A stretch of DNA of 64,000 nucleotides. It comes from Gaiellasilicea sp037721555. GTDB taxonomy: Bacteria; Actinomycetota; Thermoleophilia; Gaiellales; Gaiellaceae. Below are positions 50,598-58,760 of the stretch, piece by piece. The DNA lies in contig JBBJOI010000012.1 of assembly GCA_037721555.1 (NCBI GenBank), positions 20,564-84,563 on the forward strand, written 5' to 3'. Position 1 is the stretch's first letter. Each line of letters begins with the position of its first letter. A program made the translations under genes and the position numbers. A model generated the notes under the pieces. That model did no database searches. It was given only the letters and a program-made list of their open reading frames with translations, and was not told the DNA's origin.

Positions 50598-52723
50598 CGG
50601 CGGCGGTCGAGCTCATTATCGGGACTTCCCGCGAGCAGACGCGCGCCCGCTACCCGGACGAGGAGGGGTTCGTGGAGCGCGACGGCGTGCGCATCTTCTA
50701 CGAGGTCTACGGCTCGGGCGAGCCGTCGGTGGTGCTGCTGCCGACCTGGTCGGTCGTCCACTCGCGACTCTGGAAGATGCAGATTCCATACCTTGCGAGG
50801 CACTGCCGTGTCGTCACCTTCGACGGGCGCGGAAACGGCAGGTCGGACCGCCCGGAGGGGTCCGCGGCGTACTCCGACGACGAGTTCGCACGGGACGCCT
50901 TGGCGGTGATGGACGCGACCGGCACGCGCTCCGCTGCGCTCGTCTGCGAGTCGTCGGGCGCCAAGTGGGCCCTGCTCCTCGCGGCCGAGCACGCCGAGCG
51001 GGTCGAGAGCGTGACCTTCATCGCCGCCGCGCTGCCGTTCGTCCCGCTCGGGGATGCGACCAGCTTCGATCGGCAGCTGGAGCGCCATGATGGCTGGGCG
51101 AAGCTCAACCGGCACTACTGGCTCGAGCACTACCGCGACTTCCTCGACTTCTTCTTCGCGCAGTGCTTCACCGAGCCGCACTCGACGAAGCAGATCGAGG
51201 ATGGCGTGGGCTGGGCGCTCGAGACGTCCCCGGAGACCCTCGTGGCGACGGTGGAAGCTGCCGATCGGGTGGATGCGGATGGGGTGGCCGACCTGGCGGC
51301 GATGGTCCGCTGCCCGGTGCTCGTGATCCACGGAACCGACGATGCGGTGCGTCCTGTGGCGCATGCACGTGAGCTCGCGCGGCTGACCGGTGGCCGGCTG
51401 GTCGAGCTCGAAGGGTCGGGGCATGTCCCCGAGGCACGCGATCCGGTCAAGGTCAACGAGCTTCTGCGGGATTTCTTCGTGCCTCTGCCTCCCACACGCC
51501 TCTGGCCGCGAGGTCGCGCTCGCCGGAAGCGGGCACTCTACGTTTCCTCGCCCATCGGGCTCGGCCATGCGCAGCGTGACGTCGCGATCGCCGACGAGCT
51601 ACGGAAGCTGCACCCGGAGCTCGAGGTCGACTGGCTCGCGCAGCACCCGGTGACGGCCGTGCTCGAAGCCCGTGGAGAGCGCGTCCATCCGGCCAGCGCC
51701 GCTCTCGCAAACGAGTCCGGCCACATGGAATCCGAGTCCGCCGAGCACGGACTGCACTGCTTCCAGGCCTGGCGGCGGATGGACGAGATCCTGCTCTCGA
51801 ACTTCATGGTCTTCCTCGATCTCGTCCGCGAGGAGCAGTACGACCTCTGGATCGGAGACGAGGCCTGGGAGCTCGACTACTACCTCCACGAGAACCCCGA
51901 GCAGAAAACCGCCGCCTATGTCTGGCTGACGGACTTCGTCGGCTGGATCCCGATGCCGGACGGGGGAGAGCGGGAGGTGTTCCTGACCGCCGATCACAAC
52001 GCGGAGAAGCTCGAGCTGATCGAGCGCTTCCCCCGCGTTCGCGACCGGGCGCTCTTCGTCGGAAACCTCGAAGACGTGACGCCGGAGTACTTTGGCCCGG
52101 GGCTTCCATTTATCCCGGATTGGACGAAGGAGCACTTCTCGTTTCCGGGCTACGTCACAGGGTTCGACCCGGCGGCGTTCGCAGACCGCTCGGCGCTCCG
52201 GGCCGGCCTCGGGTACGGGGATGACGAGCGAGTTTGCATCGTCACGGTGGGGGGCTCGGGAGTCGGAGGCGACCTGCTCCGGCGGGTGATCGAGGCCTTC
52301 CCCGAGGCGAAGGAGCGGGTGCCTGAGCTGCGGATGGTGGTTGTCGCCGGGCCGCGGATCGATCCGCGAAGCCTGCCGTCCCATCCAGGCATAGAGGTGC
52401 ATGCATACGTGCACGAGCTCTACCGGCATCTCGCCGCCTGCGATCTCGCAGTCGTTCAGGGCGGGCTGACGACAACCATGGAGCTCACGGCGAACAGGCG
52501 GCCGTTCCTGTACTTCCCGCTTCGCCACCACTTCGAGCAGAACTTCCACGTCCGCCACCGACTGGAGCGCTACCGCGCGGGTCGGCACATGGACTTTGCA
52601 ACGGCGACCGAGAGCAACATCGCCGCGGCGATCGCGGAAGAGATCGATCGCGAGGTGGACTACCGGCCGGTGGAGACGGACGGGGCTGCGCGCGCGGCAG
52701 CTCTCATCGCCGAACTACTTTGA
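50594..52723 (+). CDS. Alpha/beta hydrolase fused to GT28-like glycosyltransferase
   Basis: 709 aa. The first 300 residues form an alpha/beta hydrolase with RDGVRIFYEVYGSGEPSVVLLP, a nucleophile elbow CESSGAKW (Ser120), VIHGTDDAVRP and GSGHVPEARDP for the acid and His. After a basic linker (RGRARRKRALYVSSP) a GT-B domain starts with PIGLGHAQRDVAIADELRKLHPELEVDWLAQH and ends with YRHLAACDLAVVQGGLTTTMELTANRRPFLYFPLRHHFEQNFHVRHRLERY, the donor-site region of UGT/MurG-like enzymes. The pairing suggests making and breaking a glycosylated or acylated metabolite. No signal peptide; cytosolic. Unusual fusion. Confidence 0.8.
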   Translation: MTAAVELIIGTSREQTRARYPDEEGFVERDGVRIFYEVYGSGEPSVVLLPTWSVVHSRLWKMQIPYLARHCRVVTFDGRGNGRSDRPEGSAAYSDDEFARDALAVMDATGTRSAALVCESSGAKWALLLAAEHAERVESVTFIAAALPFVPLGDATSFDRQLERHDGWAKLNRHYWLEHYRDFLDFFFAQCFTEPHSTKQIEDGVGWALETSPETLVATVEAADRVDADGVADLAAMVRCPVLVIHGTDDAVRPVAHARELARLTGGRLVELEGSGHVPEARDPVKVNELLRDFFVPLPPTRLWPRGRARRKRALYVSSPIGLGHAQRDVAIADELRKLHPELEVDWLAQHPVTAVLEARGERVHPASAALANESGHMESESAEHGLHCFQAWRRMDEILLSNFMVFLDLVREEQYDLWIGDEAWELDYYLHENPEQKTAAYVWLTDFVGWIPMPDGGEREVFLTADHNAEKLELIERFPRVRDRALFVGNLEDVTPEYFGPGLPFIPDWTKEHFSFPGYVTGFDPAAFADRSALRAGLGYGDDERVCIVTVGGSGVGGDLLRRVIEAFPEAKERVPELRMVVVAGPRIDPRSLPSHPGIEVHAYVHELYRHLAACDLAVVQGGLTTTMELTANRRPFLYFPLRHHFEQNFHVRHRLERYRAGRHMDFATATESNIAAAIAEEIDREVDYRPVETDGAARAAALIAELL

Positions 52724-52989
52724 GTAGGCCAGCTCGCCGGGCTTCGCACCACTCGCACGGCGGCGCGGCGTTAGAGGTTCATCGTCTCGGGGGCGGTTTC
52801 GGTCGCGAACGTGAGTGATGCGTGAAGGAGCTTCCAGACGACGTCGAGCTCGGAAGCGGATCATCGCTGATCGCAGTGTGTTCGCCCGCGCGATTGCGAT
52901 CCCCCTCGACGAGCTGGAACGTTGCCACCGAAGAGGCACCGCGGCGCGACGGTAATCATCAGCTCCGGAGCTCGGCCACGGCGAGCCGC

Positions 52990-55560
52990 CTACTCGTACT
53001 GCAGGGCCCGCAGAGGATCGAGCTTCGCCGCCCGGCGGGCGGGCGTGATCGCCGCCAGGAGCCCCGCGACGAAGGCGACGATCGTCAGCACGATCAGCTG
53101 GCCTACCGGCAGGGCGAAGCTGATGTCGTACTGGCCGAGCGCGCGCGTCACGAGCGCCGCCAGGAGGATCCCGAGCGGAAGCCCGAGCGCCGCGCCGATG
53201 AGCGCCGTGATCACGCTCTCGTGTCGGATCATCCGCCGCGTCTGTCGCCGCGTCATCCCGACCGCTCGCAGCATTCCCAGCTCTCGTGTGCGCTCGAAGA
53301 CGGACAGCGCGAGCGTGTTCACCATGCCGAAGAGGCTGATGATCACGGACAGCGCGAGCAGGACGTAGAGCAGCAGAAGGAACTGCTGGATCTCTTGATC
53401 CTCCTTGTCGATCCACTCCGGACGGGTCTGGGTGCGGGTGTCCGGAAACGGCGCGAGCGCGTTCTCCACGCTCGCCTTGGCCGCCGCCTGGTCACCAGCG
53501 ACGTTGAGCAGCGTGAAGCGGTTCCGCGGACGCTCGTACAGTTCGTCGAACGCCTGCTGCGAGACGCTCGCCGAGCCGAGCAGCGGGTAGAACGGGCTGC
53601 CCTCGTAGATGCCGCGGACGACGAAGTCTCTCTGTTCGTTGGCGGGGGTGAGCACCGTGAAGTCGTCACCCACCGCGAGGTCGTTGTCCTCGGCGACGTT
53701 ACCTGGCAGCACGGCCCCGTCGGACCCGAGTTGCGCGAGCAGTTCGTCCGAGCCCTGCTCCCAGCGGAAGTCGTAGACCTGGTTGATCCGGTCGTCGAGG
53801 CCGGTCAGGTTGGCGCCGCTGCCGGCGATCTCCGCGATTTCCTGACGGACGTTGCTGATCGCCTCGATGCCGTCGAGATCCGTGACAGCATCGCCGACGG
53901 CGGCCGGGAACTCGGAGTAGCCGTCCTGCGACGTGACGAGCAGGTCGGACTGGATCTGGCGCTCGATCGCGTCGCTGTTCGTGACGCGCAGGCCGTTCGC
54001 CAGGACGGAGACGAACGTCACGAGCGCGATTCCGATCATCAAGGCCGCCGCAGTTGCCGCCGTGCGGCCTGGATTGCGCTGCGCGTTCCCCTCGGCGAGC
54101 TTGCCGGCCGCGCCGCCCAGGCGCCGGGCCGGAAGGCCCACGACCCGCGCGAGCGGACGCACGAGCCGCGACGACAGCATCGCAACACCGATGAACAGCG
54201 CGAGGACGCCGAGCCCGAGCAGCGCGAACCGGTCGCCGAGAGCGATGTCGTCGGCGAGCGTCCCGTAGCCGAGCGCGAGCACCGCGAGCGCGACGATGAC
54301 CGCGGCGATGTACGGCGTGAAGCGCGCGAGGCGCCCGCGCGGCATCGTGGCTCCCTCGCGAACGGCGGCGATCGGGGGCACACGTGTCGCGCGGATCGCC
54401 GGGAAGAGACCTGCGAGCAGCGTCACGAGCGTCCCGACGAGCAGCGAGACGACAACCGTGCGCGTCGCGAAGACCGTCTCGGTCTGCGGCAGGTCGAGGT
54501 TCAGCGCCTTGAAGAGCTCGTTCAGGCCGACGGCGAGCCCGAGGCCGCCGAACAGGCCGACGATGGAAGCGCCGAGGCCGATCACCAGTGCCTCGAGGAT
54601 TACGGACCTCAGCACTTGCCGCCGCGACGCGCCGAGCGTGCGCAGCGTGGCGAACTCCCGCATCCGCTGTGCCACCGTGATCGAGAGCGTGTTGAAGATG
54701 ACGAATGCCCCGACGAGGAGTGCGATACCCGCGAACGAGAGCAGGAAGTAGCGGATGATTGTCGTGAAGGTGGCGAGCTCGCCCGAGTCCTCGTCCGCCT
54801 GCTCGACGCCGCTTCTAACCGTGACGTCGTCGCCGAGCTCCGACTTGATTCGCTGCGTCAGCTGCTCGGGCGTGGTGCCCTCCGCGGCCGCGGCCTGCAC
54901 CGAGTCGAGCTGCCCTTCCTTGTTCAGGAGCTCTTGCGCGGTCGGTACGTCGAAGATCGCGAAGGTGGCGCCGCCGATCGAGCTCAGGTCGCCGTACTTG
55001 GCGATGCCGACGATCTCGAACTCCTCCGCCGGCCCGAGGGCCGCCACACCGATCCGATCTCCGAGCTCGAGATCCTCGTCGTCGGCGACGCCCTCGTCGA
55101 CGGCGACCTCTCCGCCGCCGCTCGGCCAGCGGCCCTCGACGATGTTGAGCGGGTTGAAGCGCTCGTACTCGGGCGCCGTCTCGATCCCGAACGCGAATGC
55201 CGGCGCGCCGCCCGTATCGATCGCCTCGCCGTCCGGCCGCAGCAGCTTCGTCTGGAAGTCCTGAACCGAGCCGGTGGCGACCTCGACGCCGCCGACCGCG
55301 CGAACGCGCTCCAGTGTCTCTTCCGGGATCGGCGGGGTCTGGGCCGACTCGCCCTCGAAGCTGAAGCCGGCATCCTCTCCGGTCACGACGGCGTCCGTGT
55401 CGGCGTAGGAGTCGACGAAGATCGTGTTGAACGCCTTGTCGATCGTGTCGGTGAGCACGTAGGCGCCACTCATCATCGCGACGCCCAAAACGATCGCGAG
55501 GGCGGTCAGCGACGTGCGCAGCTTGCGCCCCGCCAGGCTCTTGAGCGCGAACCGGATCAT
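52990..55560 (-). CDS. ABC transporter permease, MacB/FtsX-type (LolCDE-like)
   Basis: 856 aa with the two-module layout of this class: first helix (about 15-38), a MacB periplasmic domain (about 40-255), three helices (about 267-420), a cluster of helices near 455-500, a second periplasmic part (about 535-720) and three last helices ending TPARRAAKLDPLRALQYE. FtsX cores RTLGASRRQVLRSVILEALVIG and RAVGMTRRQTRRMIRHESVITALIG are clear. Needs an ATPase; only the tail of one is found upstream, overlapping by 4 bp. Confidence 0.9.
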   Translation of the reverse strand: MIRFALKSLAGRKLRTSLTALAIVLGVAMMSGAYVLTDTIDKAFNTIFVDSYADTDAVVTGEDAGFSFEGESAQTPPIPEETLERVRAVGGVEVATGSVQDFQTKLLRPDGEAIDTGGAPAFAFGIETAPEYERFNPLNIVEGRWPSGGGEVAVDEGVADDEDLELGDRIGVAALGPAEEFEIVGIAKYGDLSSIGGATFAIFDVPTAQELLNKEGQLDSVQAAAAEGTTPEQLTQRIKSELGDDVTVRSGVEQADEDSGELATFTTIIRYFLLSFAGIALLVGAFVIFNTLSITVAQRMREFATLRTLGASRRQVLRSVILEALVIGLGASIVGLFGGLGLAVGLNELFKALNLDLPQTETVFATRTVVVSLLVGTLVTLLAGLFPAIRATRVPPIAAVREGATMPRGRLARFTPYIAAVIVALAVLALGYGTLADDIALGDRFALLGLGVLALFIGVAMLSSRLVRPLARVVGLPARRLGGAAGKLAEGNAQRNPGRTAATAAALMIGIALVTFVSVLANGLRVTNSDAIERQIQSDLLVTSQDGYSEFPAAVGDAVTDLDGIEAISNVRQEIAEIAGSGANLTGLDDRINQVYDFRWEQGSDELLAQLGSDGAVLPGNVAEDNDLAVGDDFTVLTPANEQRDFVVRGIYEGSPFYPLLGSASVSQQAFDELYERPRNRFTLLNVAGDQAAAKASVENALAPFPDTRTQTRPEWIDKEDQEIQQFLLLLYVLLALSVIISLFGMVNTLALSVFERTRELGMLRAVGMTRRQTRRMIRHESVITALIGAALGLPLGILLAALVTRALGQYDISFALPVGQLIVLTIVAFVAGLLAAITPARRAAKLDPLRALQYE

Positions 55561-55715
55561 CGAGCCGCGAGCTCCTCCATCGCCTCGAGCACGTCGTGCC
55601 GCTCGGAGCGGGGCAGGTCGCGCACGATCAGGCCGTCAAGGAACAGGATCCGGTCGGCGATGGCCGCGGCGCGGGCGTCCTGCGTGACCCCGTCAGGAAC
55701 GACGACCGCGCCGCC
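55557..55715 (-). pseudogene. C-terminal remnant of the partner ABC ATPase
   Basis: The last 52 codons before the permease read DGVTQDARAAAIADRILFLDGLIVRDLPRSERHDVLEAMEELAAR, which matches the end of LolD/MacB-type ATPases (VTHDxxxAxxADRxLxLxDGLIVxD). The H-loop His is Gln here and one residue of FLADGL is missing. Walker A, signature and Walker B are absent; an unrelated-looking 29-codon leader precedes it. Stop-start coupling to the permease is retained. A deletion removed most of the gene. Confidence 0.65.
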
Positions 55716-56008
55716 CTCATTCGCCATCACCACTGCCACCTGGGGTTCATTGCGGCCTAGCATGTCAGCAGCGCGGCGCGTTGTCAGGGGGCTTAACCGC
55801 ACCTTCGCACCGGCCGCTACAGCCGGTGACGCGCGCTCGGCGTCAGATTGATGTCGCCGGATGACTCGAACCGTCGACCCGTTCCGAGGTTGACGGTGCC
55901 CGAGACGTACAGGCCGGGCGAGCGGAGAGCACGGTGCCCAAGGCGGGGGAGTAATCCAGTGTCGGCGGAGAGGCGCGTCTGCGTGCGTCGACCGCTGATA
56001 ATCCCCTC

Positions 56009-57646
56009 ATGGCCGAGACGTCCCTGACCGAGCGCCTCCGCGGCCTCATCGACGCCGGGATCGCGCTCGGCTCGGCGCTGTCCCTTGAAGATCTGCTGCA
56101 GAAGTTGGTCGAGACGGCCGCCGACCTCACCGGGGCACGCTACGCGGCGCTCGGCGTCATCGACGGAACCGGAACCGAGCTCGAGCGGTTCCTGACGACT
56201 GGCATCGACCCCGAGACGCACGCCGCCATCGGTGAGCTGCCGCGCGGGCGCGGCATCCTCGGCGTCCTGATCAAGAACGCGGAGCCGCTGCGCTTGCAGT
56301 CGATCGGCGACGACCCGCGCTCGGTCGGCTTCCCGTCGCACCACCCGCCTATGCGCGGCTTCCTCGGGGTCCCGATAGTGCTACGCGGAAGGGCTTACGG
56401 CAACCTCTACCTGACCGAGAAGGCCGACGGCCCATTCACAGCCGAGGATCAAGAGCTGGTCGAGACGCTCGCCAACCAAGCAGCGGTGGCGATCGAGAAC
56501 GCGCGGCTCCTTAAAGACGCGACGAACTGGTCGGCACAGCTCGAGGCGCTCAATGAGGTCGGCGCGGCGCTGGCAGGCGAGCTCGAGCTGCCACGCCTCT
56601 TGCAGCTCATCTGTCAGCGGCTGCGGGGCCTGATCGGGGCGCGAGTGGTGACCATCGCATTGCCCGCCGCGGAGGGGACATTGCGGATCGAAGCGGCGGA
56701 CGGCGCCGGCGCGGACGAGATCCTGGGTCTGCGTCTCGCGCGGGCCGGATCGAAGAGCGGCGGCGTGCTCGAGCGCCGGCAAGCCGAACGCGTAGATGCG
56801 CTTGCGGACGATCCCGAGGTCGACCAACACGCGTCGAGTCCCATCGGTGCGCGGACTGGTCTCTACGTCCCGCTCCTCGCCGGGGCGCGGCCGATCGGAG
56901 TCATCGTCGCCCATGACAAGGACGGGCAGGACGCACGCTTCAGCGACGACGATCTCCGCCTCGCTGAGATCTTCGCGGCGCGCGCCGCGGTCGCCGTCGA
57001 CCTGTCGGCGCGAGTGGCGCGCGACGCGCTCCGCCGCGTCGTCGAGGCACAGGAGCTCGAACGACGCCGACTGGCCCGAGAGCTCCACGACCAGACCGGC
57101 CAGGAGCTGACCTCGGTGCTGCTCGGCCTGAACGCGGTCGGAAGGGCCAAGAACGACGCCGAGCACTCCGATGCCCTAGCCGCTGTTCGCGAACAAGTCC
57201 TCGAGACGTTGCACGACGTGCGCCGCCTCGCTGTCGAACTGCGACCCAAAGCGCTCGATGACTTCGGACTCACACCGGCGCTCGAGCGCCTCCGCGATAC
57301 CTTCTCCGAGCAGACCGGCATGCGCGTCGACCTTGAGTCGCGGATCCGCGAGCGGCTGCCAGCCGACGTCGAGACCGCCCTCTACCGGATCGTCCAGGAG
57401 GCGCTGACGAACATCGTCAAGCACGCTCAGGCCAGCACCATCAGCATCGTCTTGGCTCGCAAGCCCGGCGCAGTCACGGCGCTGATCGAAGACGACGGCC
57501 GAGGCTTCAGCCGCGACGACGGCAGCGGCGAGGGCCTCGGCCTCCTCGGCATGGGCGAACGGCTGGCACTCCTGGGAGGCACGCTAAGGATCGAGTCCAC
57601 ACCGGGCTCCGGGACGACGATCGTCGCCGAGGTGCCGCTGGCATGA
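56009..57646 (+). CDS. GAF-domain histidine kinase, DevS/NreB-like
   Basis: 545 aa, no membrane helix. Two GAF domains (about 22-172 and 190-335) precede a HisKA_3 dimerisation helix with His360 in LARELHDQTGQEL and a HATPase of the NarL class (ALYRIVQEALTNIVKHA; EDDGRGF; GLGLLGMGERL). The first GAF region has LPRGRGILGVLIKNAEPLRL as in mycobacterial DevS, a heme-binding gas sensor; heme ligation here is not proven. Stop overlaps the response regulator start. Confidence 0.9.
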   Translation: MAETSLTERLRGLIDAGIALGSALSLEDLLQKLVETAADLTGARYAALGVIDGTGTELERFLTTGIDPETHAAIGELPRGRGILGVLIKNAEPLRLQSIGDDPRSVGFPSHHPPMRGFLGVPIVLRGRAYGNLYLTEKADGPFTAEDQELVETLANQAAVAIENARLLKDATNWSAQLEALNEVGAALAGELELPRLLQLICQRLRGLIGARVVTIALPAAEGTLRIEAADGAGADEILGLRLARAGSKSGGVLERRQAERVDALADDPEVDQHASSPIGARTGLYVPLLAGARPIGVIVAHDKDGQDARFSDDDLRLAEIFAARAAVAVDLSARVARDALRRVVEAQELERRRLARELHDQTGQELTSVLLGLNAVGRAKNDAEHSDALAAVREQVLETLHDVRRLAVELRPKALDDFGLTPALERLRDTFSEQTGMRVDLESRIRERLPADVETALYRIVQEALTNIVKHAQASTISIVLARKPGAVTALIEDDGRGFSRDDGSGEGLGLLGMGERLALLGGTLRIESTPGSGTTIVAEVPLA

Positions 57647-58296
57647 GCGATACGCCCATTCGGGTTCTGATCGTCGACGACCACCCTGTCGTCCGGAATG
57701 GCCTGCGCAGGGTGCTCGAATCTGAGGCCGACATCGAGGTGGTTGGCGAGGCCGGCGACGCCAGGCACGCCCTCTTCGAGACGCGGGCGCAGAAGCCCGA
57801 TTTGATCCTGATGGACGTCGTCATGCCGGGCAAGAGCGGCATCGAAGCCATTCCTGACGTCCTTCACGACGCCCCTGAGGCGAAGGTCTTGATTCTCTCG
57901 ATGCAGGACGATCCGAACTACGTGCGCCAGGCCTTCGCCGCCGGGGCAGCCGGCTACATCCTGAAGGAGGCCGCCGACACAGACCTAGTCGCCGCCGTGC
58001 GCGAGGTCGCGGCCGGTCGCAACTACGTCCACCCGACCCTCGGCGCGCGTATGGTCGTCGCCGAAGCCGAGGAGCGGAAACGGAACGAAGAGGACCCCCT
58101 CTCCGATCGCGAGCGCGACGTGCTGCGCCTGCTCGCCCTCGGCCACACCAACCAGGAGATCTCCGACAAGCTCTTCATCTCGGTGCGCACCGCCGAGACC
58201 CATCGGGCGCACATCATGCAGAAGCTGCGTCTCTCCACCCGCGCCGAGCTCGTCCGCTACGCCCTCGAGCATGGCTTCTTAGACCCTGAGTCGTAG
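57643..58296 (+). CDS. NarL/DevR-type response regulator
   Basis: 217 aa: receiver with Asp58 in LILMDVVMPG and Lys109 region YILKEA, then a LuxR-type HTH (LSDRERDVLRLLALGHTNQEISDKLFISVRTAETHRAHIMQKL, about 149-192). Overlaps the kinase gene by 4 bp, the standard arrangement of such pairs. Confidence 0.94.
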   Translation: MSDTPIRVLIVDDHPVVRNGLRRVLESEADIEVVGEAGDARHALFETRAQKPDLILMDVVMPGKSGIEAIPDVLHDAPEAKVLILSMQDDPNYVRQAFAAGAAGYILKEAADTDLVAAVREVAAGRNYVHPTLGARMVVAEAEERKRNEEDPLSDRERDVLRLLALGHTNQEISDKLFISVRTAETHRAHIMQKLRLSTRAELVRYALEHGFLDPES

Positions 58297-58760
58297 CGAA
58301 GCAGCGCGTCTCTTGCGTTCCGTAATGTGCGAGCGTCGACCAGCCCAACGCGACCACGAGGATGCCGATCACCGCGTCGCCACACTCGACCAGGTCCGGG
58401 CCGCGAAGGGTGTGGCCATTGAGGCGAGCAACACCCGCGACATCGTTTCGGCGGGCAGCGCCAGCCGCTGAGCCAGCCGCTGATGAGCCAGGCGCCGGCA
58501 AGCCCCCCGAGGATGCCGGCCGTCTCCTACCTAGACGCGGATCTCAGGCCCGACAGTCAACTCGGTCAAGCCCGGCGAGCGCACCCAGCCCGCGCCAGCG
58601 GCTGCAACGAGTCCAGCCGTTCGGTGAAGCCTCGCTGGTTGCGCGCTCGCGCTCACGTGAAGATCACAGCCTCGGCTGCGCGGCGCGGCGCCTGCGCGCG
58701 GAATGAAACGACGGATCGAGCGTCGGCATACGCGGCTGACAGGACCTCGTTAGGAGCCCG
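58297..58760. other. 464-bp gap with a possible decayed membrane-protein gene
   Basis: On the minus strand 58310-58530, GILGGLAGAWLISGWLSGW and, in another frame, GHTLRGPDLVECGDAVIGILVVALGW recall the GlsB/YeaQ transglycosylase-associated small membrane family, but no intact frame exists. The rest (58540-58760) shows nothing recognisable. Weak call. Confidence 0.3.

Noticed and set aside
52822..55851. 1009-codon plus-strand open frame, rich in Arg/Asp/Glu, opposite the FtsX permease
   Set aside because: Antisense shadow caused by high GC; the minus strand encodes a clear permease and the plus translation has no family-like motifs.
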